Positions 24,301 to 31,348 of a stretch of 64,000 bases of DNA are shown in pieces. The stretch spans positions 25,673,001-25,737,000 of the forward strand of contig NC_079882.1 in assembly GCF_029227915.1 (NCBI RefSeq). Reading direction: 5' to 3'. A program made the translations under genes and the position numbers. Under the pieces are notes generated by a model. That model ran no database searches and was not told the DNA's origin. It saw only the letters and a list, made by a program, of their open reading frames with translations. Each line of letters begins with the position of its first letter. Positions within the stretch are counted from its first letter, which is position 1. This DNA comes from Hydractinia symbiolongicarpus. Its lineage: Eukaryota; Cnidaria; Hydrozoa; Anthoathecata; Hydractiniidae.

Positions 24301-27300
24301 GTTATTAACTTTCTGAATCTGCAGTATATGCTTTTGCATCAGAAAAAAGTTTTTCAAGCTCATTTTTCAGATCTTATCCTCCGGTGGTTAGACATTGAAA
24401 GCGATATGGACATTTCAAACTGCGTATTTGACTATATTACTGGTTTTATTGAGTATCTACACATTCCTCATCTAACATCATCACTCATACATGAGTTTTT
24501 TAAATATTCTCAAAACGCATCGCATCAGCTTGCGTTATACATCAGACGTGCTTGGAAGGTGAGAGAAGAAAAGGGAATCATAGATGTGAACTTCTACTAC
24601 AAAATACATTTCTTGTCGTTCATGATTGACAAAAGTAATCCGGTAGTTGATGAACTTATGTTTCATGCTACTGACGAAAAGAGTCGTGCTGTAAAGAAAA
24701 AATATTTCTTTAATGTTCTTAAGCCACTTAGTGCTGCTATCTCACATTTCTACCGCCAACACAATGTAATTAATGCGTTAAAATCTTACTTTTTAATGGT
24801 AACTGTGCCAATCAGGGAAACTTCTCTGACTAATCCAACACTCAATATATTCTGCTCTATCCTTGAAGTACCTTTGATTGTTATATTTACATCGCTCGCC
24901 GCTCTAAAAGGAAAATCCGTAATTTTTCCAGAAAGTTTAATGCAAAAGAATACATTTTTTGACCAATTGTACAGCAAATCAGATCAATCTGGTTTTGAGG
25001 TAGCTGTACGAAAATTAAGAACCGACAAAGTATTCAGGCTATCTGAATTTTTTAAAAAGTTTTATAGCCTCTTGATTGACACAAACTCAAACTTTAATGC
25101 GTTTTTTGCGCTGAAAAATGAACTTCAAACCTCTAATCAAAGCTTGGCAAGAGATGTAGCAAACGAGTTTGTGCAGTGTAGTGAAAGACTGTTGGTAATA
25201 TATCTGACAGTCCTATCTAATATAGAATCACTTACATCAGAAAGTGGCAAAGTTGTCATACAGCTGTTTCAAAGCAATAAAATTATACAGCATAACCCAC
25301 TTTGTGAAACATTCAATGAAATAGGAAGGCTGAATAATTCAAAAGAAGCTCAAACTTTGTTGCAACGTGTACTGGAAACTAAGAAAGATAGAATAAAAAC
25401 TTTAACATGGAGTCCAAAGCACAGCCGTTTGCAAAGCAATCTATTATCAGGAAAACAGATTCCTAAAATAAAAGATAAACATGGCAAAAGTACTCGTAGC
25501 AAAAATAAATTGATTAATGATGACGAAGATACCTGGGATATCATCAGCGACTCAGATGTTCAAACAAGAAACGTAAAGGAAAACACGGTTCAAACAAGTA
25601 AGGAGGATGAGTATGAAGCTATGTGGAAGCCTCTTCAGAAAGAAAATTCGTCTGTATATGCGGCTGACGACGAAGCTGATGAATCTGATGAGGAGTATAA
25701 AGTAACAGAAGATTTAGAACGATCTAAAAAGAATGTTGCTGCAACCACTGTTCAAAATTGGTGGAAAAACGTTCTGGAGAAAAGGGAAAAGCAATTATTG
25801 ATCCGCAAAAAGGCTGTCACCCGATTGCAGAAATGGTGGAGGGAATTATTGGTGAAGATTGGAGCTGAAGCAGAAAGTAAGGAAAAGTTCAAAAACGATG
25901 ACAACAAAAAAGATTCTTTAAAAAACGAAATCACTTCAACTTTTGAGCCACATCAAACAAATCATCTCGAGTATATGAACTTTTCTAGTGTTCAGAAAAA
26001 ATTCAAGATTCTTAGGGAAAGTTTTGAAAATCTTTATAAAGACCCAGCTATGGATCCAGATGAAAGATATGAGTTAGATAAAGCCATAACCGGCCTATCA
26101 ATGAAAATTAATATAGCTACTCATTTACGACATTGGAATGAAGCTGGTGCACTTCTCGAGATGGTGCGAGAACTACAAAAGAGAAATGATAAAGGTAAGT
26201 GGGAGGGCATTTATTTGTGTGTGAGTAATTTTGTACCCGTGTTAAAGTTATTTAATTAATTAATGTGTGAAGAAACGTTAAAGATAGAGTGAGATAATAA
26301 TGATGTTAAAACTCTGTTGTATAGTCCTATAAAAATTCTAAAAAAGCCTTTTTCCTTCTCAACATACTTACATTTTGGCATTAAATAATTTTTAGAAGCT
26401 ATGATGTCATGTTGAAAGAATTTGTCGATATTTCCTATTCATATAATTTATCACTTCACTAGCATATAAAGATTACAAGATAACACTAAAAAAAGTTCGA
26501 AATGGCGCTGGTTTACTTTGCCAATATTTTTATTGAGTGTTCTATGTAACCTTGGATGTGCTTGTGGCTTAATTTTGTATTAAAACCTATTGAAACCACC
26601 TCACCTAATCTAAAGTTACAGGGTAATAGAGAAGAAATTAAGGGGCCTGTTGTGACCAACACCTTTAAAAAAAAGCACGATTAAAAAAAAATAAAAAAAT
26701 AATAGTTTAATTTTTGTTTCCGTAACAGTTTGATGTTGTTAAAATTCAAACTTATATCCTTTTCGCAATTTTATTATCTGGGAATTTTATTGTATGTAAT
26801 TTAAATTCATGTGACTTGAAGTACCTTTTTATTGTTATATTTACATCGCTCTCCCCTCTAAAAGGCAAATAACTTTTCCAGAAAGTTTAATGCAAAAGAA
26901 TAAATTTTTTGACCAATTGTACAGCAAATCAGATCAATCTGGTTTTGACGTAGCTGTAAGAAAATTAAAGATCGACTAAGTAGTCGGGCTATCTAGAATC
27001 ATTAAAGTTGACTCAAACTTCGATGTGTTTTTGATTATCTGGGAATCTTTTTGTATGTAATTTAAATTTACATGACGGGTTTTATAACCACATGAAATGT
27101 AATTGCTTTCTTACAAATTTGTATTGGGAATGTAAATTAAACGTTTTTTTATGAAATTTACAACAAATACTGTTATGACAAGTTGCTGTAAGTGGATTCT
27201 TCCACGGGTTTAAACAACTAGTCTTGTGTACTGATAGGCTAATTGTGTTTTTCTGTCTGTGACAGAGAAAAATTAATTTATGTTTTTCTAAAAAACACCT

Positions 27301-28020
27301 ATAAAACCCCTAAAAACCATATTCTGTATTTTATAAAACTTTTGTTTACATTTTTGATTGGTTCCCTTTAATGCAATACTAGCTACCGTTTTCATCTACT
27401 TAAAAACTAAGGTGTGTTATTTACTTTTAGTAAAACAACAACTAGAAGAAGAGGATATGGATGAAAAGTTTGAAGAGTTTGGAGATATTGCGGTAAGGCA
27501 ATAAACGAAAAAATACGCAAAGAAAACTCAAATGGCGAAATAAGCATGAGTTAGCAATACTTTAGAGAACACTAAAACGTTAACATTTATGAATGAAGCA
27601 CATATAATTTTAATTAAATTAATTTTTAAATAATTTTAGCACACATATTTTAAAACGCGTATGCAACGGTATGCATTCGCATTTATTTCCAATGACTTCT
27701 TTGTATATAGATGAATTAGAATTAGATATTAGTTGTGCGCTGGACGTACTAGAGTAGAGAAATCACACTATATAATTGTAGATGTAGAAATTTCATTTGT
27801 TTGTGTATTCCATTTTCCCTGAAGGCTCGTGCTTAGGATACGTTGTTGAATCGTAGGAGGTGAAGGTTCGGTGTGAGTCAAAGTTCTATTTACAATATTT
27901 CTGATATACAACATCAGGATAAGGATAAACTTTTAACCTTCCTAATTTTCATACCTTAAATTTTGAAATTACCAACAGGCTGTCCAGCCCTTCCATTCAC
28001 GCTATCAAGCCGTTTTGTAG
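1..28020 (+). CDS. TRANK1-like ankyrin/TPR/SF1-helicase protein (gene, 5' partial, 14 exons resolved)
   Basis: This multi-exon gene enters the window already in frame. Exons I resolve from splice signals and matching phases: 1-383, 450-685, 910-1176, 1313-1558, 2570-2836, 3232-3468, 16191-16406, 16484-16631, 17537-17914, 18288-21388, 21488-22138, 22771-26194, 27431-27492 and 27979-28020 (TAG stop). The product is about 3,200 residues without its N-terminus. Order: ankyrin repeats, TPR-like helices, a UvrD/SF1 helicase core, a long alpha-solenoid with IQ-like motifs, and a short tail. This is the architecture of TRANK1 (TPR and ankyrin repeat-containing protein 1), whose human form is about 2,900 aa and whose function is poorly known. 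The 5' end lies before position 1. All introns are GT-AG except a likely GC-AG after exon 2. Exon boundaries are inferred; the helicase assignment rests on visible motifs. Confidence 0.85.
450..685 (+). CDS. TRANK1-like gene, ankyrin exon followed by probable GC-AG intron
   Basis: The acceptor is TCTTTTTAG at 441-449, and the exon continues the phase-1 codon of the previous exon. It carries an ankyrin signature (DHNGNTALHLCC...LLRANIKQNVVNKNGKKALQYL). The open frame runs on to 850, but the only donor in the phase needed for the next exon is AAG|GCAAGT at 683-690, the classical consensus of a GC-AG intron. An RNA read across 685/910 would settle it. Confidence 0.65.
910..1176 (+). CDS. TRANK1-like gene, TPR-like exon
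   Basis: The exon follows acceptor TATACACAG and ends in phase 0 at GTAAGT. The translation (NFPSQLIHLSKKADRAFANG and onward) forms paired amphipathic helices of TPR type: an A-F-A-N-G-D-W helix, then an A-A-I-S-F-L-K-L-G-K helix. Confidence 0.75.
1313..1558 (+). CDS. TRANK1-like gene, helical exon
   Basis: Bounded by TTTTTCTTAG and a GTGAGT donor; 82 codons, phase 0 at both ends. The translation is helical and acidic (GMSFLAGNSDDEEKINECFY). There is no separate domain name; it continues the TPR-like region. Confidence 0.72.
1559..2569 (+). other. Intron of the TRANK1-like gene, no recognised content
   Basis: AT-rich intron sequence. I see no coding similarity, terminal inverted repeats or RNA gene here. 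Confidence 0.5.
2570..2836 (+). CDS. TRANK1-like gene, helical exon
   Basis: Acceptor TTTTTTAAG, donor GTTAGT; 89 codons, phase 0. The open frame extends a few codons upstream through the acceptor, so the exact start could be another AG (for example 2531-2532). The product has TPR-like helices (LGEAEMEEKLFVDAQRTLWL). Confidence 0.65.
3232..3468 (+). CDS. TRANK1-like gene, TPR exon before a 12.7 kb intron
   Basis: Acceptor TGTTTATAG, donor GTATGT; 79 codons, phase 0. It contains a good TPR half-repeat (ATDVALCFVRMNRKKEAIKF followed by VEYALKMN). The intron that follows is packed with mobile elements. Confidence 0.75.
3540..5530. repeat. Divergent AT-rich tandem repeat with a recent 461 bp duplication
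   Basis: The block that starts AACATTTTAAAAAGAGCG at 4581 is repeated at 5042 (offset 461 bp) with high identity over about 240 bp, and again at about 5445 as a shorter, more diverged copy. Older degenerate units with the words ACAAAATGTAAAAA, TTCTTCACCCA and TCAACAAA fill 3540-4580. A related block lies at 28500-28990. No ORF of interest. Confidence 0.7.
6002..6647 (+). pseudogene. LINE ORF start: hydrophobic leader, 2A-like motif, PHD-like finger, start of endonuclease
   Basis: Met at 6002 begins a hydrophobic, signal-peptide-like leader (KKLAVIMVVLFLTEIGG). A 2A-like motif follows at residues 61-69 (GDIETNQGP; consensus DxExNPGP, so the NPG proline is replaced by Gln). Then comes a Cys/His finger (CHLC...CKDSVHQSC...WSCCRC). 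A frameshift near 6270 moves the frame. The endonuclease begins at about 6490 (ICHLNTQSI, then SETCLKD) and is cut by a stop at 6645-6647. 2A-like peptides before such fingers are known in CR1/L2-type LINEs of marine invertebrates. Confidence 0.75.
6648..7449 (+). pseudogene. LINE APE-type endonuclease (rest of domain), broken
   Basis: After the stop the frame resumes as RGGDVSLYIRDQFKY, reaches ITGDFNID at about 6910-6933 (the GDFN motif of APE endonucleases), shifts frame, and continues with RVIDHIITNL and SDEISDHDAPYI (the SDH motif). Key endonuclease residues are visible, but the frame is broken at least twice. Confidence 0.75.
7460..9099 (+). pseudogene. LINE reverse transcriptase and C-terminal region, broken
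   Basis: RT motifs in order: CSTGPDQIPSKYLK (7637), PSDYRPISIL (about 7810), HHSGFRK (7885), MADFSKAF (about 7994, motif A), NGVPQGSILGPILFNIY (about 8163, motif B) and QYADGTSIY (8253, motif C). The usual catalytic YADD reads YADG, so the enzyme is dead even apart from the frameshifts and stops. The C-terminal part includes KLDYGNAIYHGAP and a helical tail (QLQRVQNAAASFV) typical of CR1/Jockey/L2-group elements. Confidence 0.8.
9527..9607. repeat. Inverted repeat in the LINE 3' region
   Basis: TAGTATGTTTCACA (9527) is matched in inverted form by TGTGAAACATACTA (about 9594), a 14 bp stem with a loop of about 50 bases. It may be a 3' structure of the LINE or the ends of a tiny inserted MITE. 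Confidence 0.5.
9708..10397 (+). mobile_element. Helitron-like non-autonomous element, copy 1 (5' end eroded)
   Basis: The element ends in a 14-base hairpin GTGGATTTCTCCAC (10368-10381), then GGGCCTTATCGA and CTAG (10394-10397) followed by T. This is the CTRR|T end with preceding hairpin expected of Helitrons. The body is about 75% similar to the next unit (10402-11145) by eye. Internally there are about three repeats of roughly 150 bp, each starting at a TGACGTCA-like palindrome. No RepHel protein is present. Confidence 0.6.
10402..11145 (+). mobile_element. Helitron-like non-autonomous element, copy 2 (both ends visible)
   Basis: It starts TCTATATAATAATACGC directly after an A (10401) and carries a conserved 5' stem-like word CCTGTAACAGGC. 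It ends with hairpin GTGGATTTTTCCAC (11116-11129), then GGGCTTTATCGA and CTAG (11142-11145) followed by T. The 744 bp unit contains TGACGTCATCAAAA words and internal ~150 bp repeats. It sits head-to-tail only four bases after copy 1. No coding capacity. Confidence 0.65.
11146..11964. other. AT-rich intron segment, unrecognised
   Basis: A 68-codon open frame lies on the - strand (11212-11418; basic, contains NKKNRVPTHKYSEKRLPRFF), perhaps a transposon scrap, but I do not recognise it. Nothing else is seen. Confidence 0.4.
11965..12416. repeat. Left terminal inverted repeat of the long-TIR element
   Basis: It matches the inverted sequence of 15591-16051. Similarity stops at GTTATACCT on the inner side. 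An open frame within the arm is conserved between arms only because the arms are copies. Confidence 0.8.
13040..15233 (-). pseudogene. Transposon-borne PIN/FEN-like protein of unknown function, broken
   Basis: Read from 15233 leftwards: a basic first exon (MGLKKKLSKKKSEQ) ends at a GTATAC donor (exon 15129-15233). An exon from 15037 opens with a Cys pair (CCIHCTDSKEKLTRVVKHYT). Later pieces are 14338-14568, then 13874-14260 (KRVDVVFDIYRDMYIKDLER), then about 13450-13640 (TRLLLHAQHAS, IIYSPETNVFVILFL), then a shifted frame with GYHFFSGCDSISAFAE (about 13335-13385), and finally 13040-13309 with LPPCLNELIYYIHRANYQG. The series (LLHAxHAS; SPxTxVFV; GCDxxSAF; LPP...H.xRANYQ) recurs in uncharacterised multicopy invertebrate proteins and recalls PIN/FEN-type nucleases. 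Frameshifts break this copy. Confidence 0.6.
15129..15233 (-). pseudogene. First exon of the long-TIR element gene
   Basis: Met codon at 15233-15231, 35 Lys-rich codons, then CAG|GTATAC. Phase 0 fits the exon starting at 15037 after TTTCAG. The Lys/Ser-rich start could act as a nuclear localisation signal (inference). Confidence 0.5.
15591..16051. repeat. Right terminal inverted repeat of the long-TIR element
   Basis: Inverted partner of 11965-12416. It ends 139 bases before the next TRANK1-like exon (16191), so the element crowds the splice acceptor. Confidence 0.8.
16191..16406 (+). CDS. TRANK1-like gene, TPR exon
   Basis: Acceptor CATATTTTAG, donor GTACAT; 72 codons, phase 0. Two TPR-like helix pairs are visible (SIQVLQWALKCAPLHEKAEI; AYRSIHNNSDAIRYARESID). 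Confidence 0.78.
16484..16631 (+). CDS. TRANK1-like gene, short TPR exon
   Basis: Acceptor ATACTTATGTTAG, donor GTTAGT at 16632, phase 1. Using this donor avoids the in-frame TAG that directly overlaps it and joins cleanly to the next exon (codon A|GT, Ser). The translation starts GYYELGCCQEVDGCF and completes a TPR. Confidence 0.7.
16632..17536 (+). other. Intron with two abutting Helitron-like ends
   Basis: One Helitron-like 3' end (TTTTTTCCACGG, then CTAG at 17032-17035) directly abuts another 5' end (TCTAATATAGTAATACGC from 17036). A word TGCCTGTTACAGACAG lies at about 17280. The rest is AT-rich, with no gene. Confidence 0.55.
17537..17914 (+). CDS. TRANK1-like gene, pre-helicase exon
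   Basis: Acceptor GCATTTAG, donor GTAAAT, phase 1 to phase 1. The 125-codon helical segment (VVSTETFQILYQDHTRESWE ... IIKRGCIIDS) resembles the spacer before the helicase core in TRANK1-like proteins. No catalytic motif is seen. Confidence 0.72.
18288..21388 (+). CDS. TRANK1-like gene, helicase exon (SF1 motifs I-V)
   Basis: This 3.1 kb exon encodes most of the SF1/UvrD-like helicase. Counting from Met at 18293: a Lys-rich stretch at about 101-113, an acidic linker at about 165-210, Walker A GRSGTGKT at about 459-466, a Walker B-like DETQDFTQAE at about 839-848, motif III-type GDTAQSI, motif IV-type THNYRSHSGI, and motif V-type YEAKGLEFDD near the end. An insertion of about 370 residues, acidic and Cys-containing (YIYPCLCVDECRCES), separates motifs I and II. 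The reading frame runs on past the GTATGC donor to 21469 but loses similarity there. UvrD-like proteins use ATP to move on nucleic acid; whether this one unwinds DNA or RNA is not known. Confidence 0.88.
21488..22138 (+). CDS. TRANK1-like gene, helicase motif VI exon
   Basis: Acceptor TGTGTTTCAG, donor GTACAT; 217 codons, phase 0. It carries the helicase C-terminal motif VI (KKFYTAVTRARVHVWIFDED), then helical repeats rich in Glu, Lys and Arg with paired helices (GMDFYTKKRWELALKCSERA). This completes the SF1 core begun in the previous exon. Confidence 0.85.
22771..26194 (+). CDS. TRANK1-like gene, giant alpha-solenoid exon with IQ-like motifs
   Basis: A 3.4 kb exon (acceptor TATGTTGTAG, donor GTAAGT in phase 1) encoding about 1,141 residues. 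The first third has near-duplicate helical units with the pattern CE(K/Q)LLLxxFK, then (A/S)VxYLxxxxRxxEAA, then CLL(L/I)AAR. The middle is hydrophobic, HEAT-like helix. An acidic region (DDEADESDEEY) precedes two IQ-like motifs, TVQNWWKNVLEKREKQ and AVTRLQKWWRELLVK, which could bind calmodulin-type light chains (inference). A degraded copy of part of this exon lies downstream at 26815-27031. Confidence 0.85.
26773..27076 (+). pseudogene. Decayed copy of part of the TRANK1-like giant exon, between direct repeats
   Basis: Bases 26815-27031 match exon bases 24862 to about 25105 (for example CCAGAAAGTTTAATGCAAAAG and CAAATCAGATCAATCTGGTT, nearly unchanged), with a deletion of about 30 bases and several stops. 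The copy is bracketed by two ~43 bp direct repeats (26773-26815 and 27034-27076) sharing ATTATCTGGGAAT and TTGTATGTAATTTAAATT. It lies in the same gene's intron, about 1.95 kb downstream of its source, in the same orientation. It is not expected to be spliced in. Confidence 0.85.
27191..27300 (+). mobile_element. Helitron-like 3' end joined to a 5' end
   Basis: Hairpin GTGGATTCTTCCAC (27192-27205), then GGGTTTAAACAA and CTAG (27218-27221), immediately followed by TCTTGTGTACTGATAGGC and a CTGTCTGTGACAG word like other 5' ends of the family. Bodies are not delimited. Confidence 0.5.
27431..27492 (+). CDS. TRANK1-like gene, acidic mini-exon
   Basis: A 62 bp exon between TTACTTTTAG and GTAAGG. 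With the phase-1 carry-over it reads VKQQLEEEDMDEKFEEFGDI and ends in phase 0. Clear splice sites and phase agreement support it; it is too short for independent homology. Confidence 0.65.
27979..28020 (+). CDS. TRANK1-like gene, terminal coding exon
   Basis: After acceptor ACCAACAG the phase-0 frame reads AVQPFHSRYQAVL and stops at TAG (28018-28020). It is the first acceptor in frame after the mini-exon and gives a plausible C-terminus, but the gene could use another exon further on. Confidence 0.55.
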   Translation, partial: AVQPFHSRYQAVL

Positions 28021-28082
28021 TGATCAGGTAAATGTATTTGTCTACTGAAGTCATTTCATTTCACGACTGAATATAATTTAAA

Positions 28083-28109
28083 CTAGCTGTTTCCCGTGGA
28101 AGAATCCAC
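28083..28109 (-). mobile_element. Helitron-like 3' end (minus orientation)
   Basis: Read on the - strand: hairpin GTGGATTCTTCCAC, then GGGAAACAG and CTAG, followed by T. It lies just after the TRANK1-like stop codon. Confidence 0.5.
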
Positions 28110-28375
28110 TGTATTCTCTATTTAATTTATGTAGCAGATATACGTCCATAAAAAAACAATACAGCAGTACGCATCTTACATCTGCATTATTATATAAATG
28201 ACCAAAATATTAAAGGTGTGCAACAACTGCAGTAAATTTGCGACATTTAAAATCTAAATCTACTAAAATTACTGCTCTGACCATCTGACAAATGCGAAAA
28301 TTATTTGGAAAGAAGTTTTTAAAAGCATTTTAACATTCATCTCACCCATAAAATTTAAATCACTCAAAACGTCAC

Positions 28376-28466
28376 ATATACATATACATATATATATACA
28401 TATATATATACATATACATATACATATATATATACATATATATATACATATACATATACATATACA
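28376..28466. repeat. (TATACA)n-type microsatellite
   Basis: Alternating purine-pyrimidine repeat of ATATAC/ATATAT units, about 90 bp. Confidence 0.9.
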
Positions 28467-28479
28467 TCTATTAGTTTAT

Positions 28480-29000
28480 GTCATGCCATTGTCTTACACA
28501 AAATATTCCCCCTAAAGTTTCACAGACACAGCCTGTAAATTATAAACAACTAAGATCAGGTATTTTGGTCTATTTTATACCATTCTGTCCAAAATAATTT
28601 ATATAAAATGTAAAAATTGAGTGGTAAAACAGAAATTTATATACATATAATGTCAGTCGCATTTCTTATTCTAATTTAAAAACAAGAAAGGCTTGCAAGG
28701 TGTACAGTCAAATTCTACAAAAATTAGTTCTTTCGGTATATTCAATGATCCTTGTGTCACAAAAGTTAACACAAAATTTCAAAAGAAAAGCAAAACAGTT
28801 TGTATATATTATATATACCATGTATAAACATAAATGAAAAGTCACCCCAGCCTTCCCTGTACATTTTTCACCCTAAATGTAAAAAACCATGTAAATAATT
28901 TCCCTGGCTCCTCCCCAAAAAAATAAATAAATCAAAAATTAAAAAAGAAATTTTCCCCATAATGTCACAAACCTCTATCAATTAAGAATTTAAAAAAACA
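28480..29000. repeat. AT-rich repeat related to the 3540-5530 block
   Basis: It shares words such as AAATGTAAAAA, CACAAAAGTTAACACAAAAT and a TTTCGGTATATT-type motif with the intron repeat upstream. Strongly diverged; no coding potential. Confidence 0.45.
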
Positions 29001-29999
29001 CAGGTTTTTCGGAGTTAGCATGTAGTAACTCTCTCGAAAAGGTTTAAAGTTTTCTTAAAAAACACGAAATGTCATAAACAAAAACATGTGAGTAAGAACA
29101 TCTAGAACATCAGAATTACTACATGTTAAATAAAAATCCTTTTGTCATATTACATGCAACCGATATATAAAGTTTAGTTACACAAGATGTGAAAAATACA
29201 TTATATATTTGCATAAAAAAGAGTCCTTAAACTATCCTTAAATATTATAAATACTTTCTTAAGGTGTTGTAGCTTCTTATATCTTCTCATTTAGGCTTAA
29301 AAGGTCAAGTCAAATAAGTTACAGCCATAATCCTATCAAAGACCACTAAGATAAACTACACAGTACCTAGCTACATGTAAAAGCAACATAAAATTCACAG
29401 GTTAGCTATGTATACTGGGAATCTTTAGTTTAAAGCTAACATTAGCTAGCTACAGCAGCTAATAGCTGGTAAATTAAATATAAACTGGAGATTTAGCTAG
29501 GTATAAAGAACATAAAAGTAAATTCCTAGTTAGCTGGTGGTTGGCTTTTTATGAGGCTAGCTATAAAACGTGTCCGGCATCAATAGTATCATCAAAACTG
29601 AAAAAAAAAACATGAAAAGACCTTACAGAAACCTTTGCTATGAGTAACTTATTAAACCATGCTCTTCTTCAAATATTTTTTTTAAAGATTTATGTTGAAT
29701 GAAAGAGTAGAGAATACTAAAAAAAACAGCTATCTTTTTCGTAAACACAATTTCCGTTGTAGAAAGTCTCTAATTCGAATTTCCAGGTTTCAAGGGTGAA
29801 AATTTGGATAAGAGAGAGAAATCGAACTTTTTTGAAAAAAATTAAAAAAGTAAGGTGAGAAATAAAAACGAATAAGTAAGTTGGAACGAAAATAAAAGAA
29901 CTCACTGACTTGCGATTTCTTGCGATTTCTCTTTGTCTTACAATACAAAAAAAATCAAAACATTCGAATTCGACAGAGATTCAAATTACGAAAAAACAT
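29001..29999. other. Intergenic AT-rich sequence
   Basis: The tetramer TAGC/AGCT is dense at 29370-29570 (TAGCTAGCTA-type words). No convincing gene. Confidence 0.4.
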
Positions 30000-30019
30000 T
30001 CGAAAGTGTTAATGGTATA

Positions 30020-30225
30020 TTTACACTTAAAAATTCGGATTATAGAGAGAATTTAGCCGAAAGAACCTTAAATTAGTTCGGATTATAGAGGTTTTCGGAT
30101 TACAGAGATTTTGATAATAGAAAGTAAATTATGAGAGTTTCTTAAGGAAAATTGACGGTGACTTTTAAATTGTTCGGATAATAGAGATTCGGATAATAGA
30201 GATTCGGATTAGAGAGAGTAAACTG
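30020..30225. mobile_element. Right end of a second Tigger/pogo-like element or MITE
   Basis: Tandem words GGATAATAGAGATTC and GGATTATAGAG lead to a terminus AGAGAGAGTAAACTG followed by TA (30226-30227). The layout copies the TIR style of the Tigger element at 48667-51593 but with a different core word. No matching left end or transposase was found nearby. Confidence 0.5.
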
Positions 30226-30822
30226 TATATTCTCGGGGAAATATAACTACCTATATACTGCTCCCACGCAAGTGTTTGTGTGTGAGCATGGACTCTATGG
30301 TATGAGTGTGGCGTATTCATTTTCTCCAATAAACACTAAGAAAAATCACATCCTTCTTAAACATCATCTGCTAAGTTGCACATCATTACCACTTTTCGCA
30401 TTTGTTTAAATTGTCTGCTAAATATTTAGGCTGCAAGCCAGTAATCACAAAACGTTTTAGCAGAATGTTTTCTTTGATACTTCTCCTGTAGTATAGTTTA
30501 AACCATATCATGAACCCATGCAAAAAGCAAACTATAATTCATTCGAAAAGTGTGAAAACAAGTAACTTTTTTTGTGTAGAGAACCAATTTTTTACATTTT
30601 AATAACTTTCTTTTTCAATACTAACAGTTATTGTGTTTTGGCTAATAGATGTGATATGTTTTTTTATCGAGTGTAACTTGTACGCTTCAGCTTGCCATGA
30701 CCATAAACAATGCAACAACCAGCGTCTATACCATTCTCAATTACTATCAAGCATCATCATCAATCATCATCATCTCCATATCGCTACCCAGGATGGCCCT
30801 CATTAGCTCCTAATGGTATTGT

Positions 30823-31085
30823 AGAGATAGAGAAATGTATGTTCTGGCACAGTCCCTAAAACGCGCACGCCCACGGTAGCCACAACAAATCCAACACCAT
30901 CCCATGCTTAGCCACGCCTAGTGGGGTAAAGTCCCTATGACGCAGCATTGAGTAAGGACATATCCCTAATAATAAATGAAATGTAGTGACGTCATCAAAA
31001 TATGCAAAATAGGAGCTCCAAAATCTTTCTAGCACCATTCCCTAAAAACCAACGCGCATATCAAAGGGTAAGTCCCTATAGTAGT
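30823..31085. repeat. Left Polinton terminal inverted repeat
   Basis: Inverted copy of about 34970-35235, about 85-90% alike by eye. It contains GTGACGTCATCAAAATATGC. Confidence 0.8.
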
Positions 31086-31332
31086 ATAGGGGAATGAATA
31101 TAAGTATACTGACCTCCTTCGACACTTTTACTCGCTCAAACCCAGCTAAAAACGCTCCCCCGACACTCCCCTCCAAAATTCCCAAAACTCATGTAACCAG
31201 CACACGAAATTTTGATGACGTCATCAAAAATTTTAGCGCATGTGCAGATCACACGGCAACCGACAAATTTAGCGCATGCGCAATCGAGTAGGGGATTTTC
31301 CTTACTCAATGACCTTTTTTGTTTGAGCCCTA

Positions 31333-31345
31333 CTTATAAAAAAAG
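31333..31345 (+). promoter_or_regulatory. Likely TATA box of the Polinton PolB gene
   Basis: CTTATAAAAAAAG lies directly upstream of the ATG at 31349. Two copies of TTTAGCGCATG(T/C)GCA at about 31233 and 31268 may be upstream elements. The very short gap to the ATG suggests a downstream start codon or a short leader. Confidence 0.4.
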
Positions 31346-31348
31346 AGC

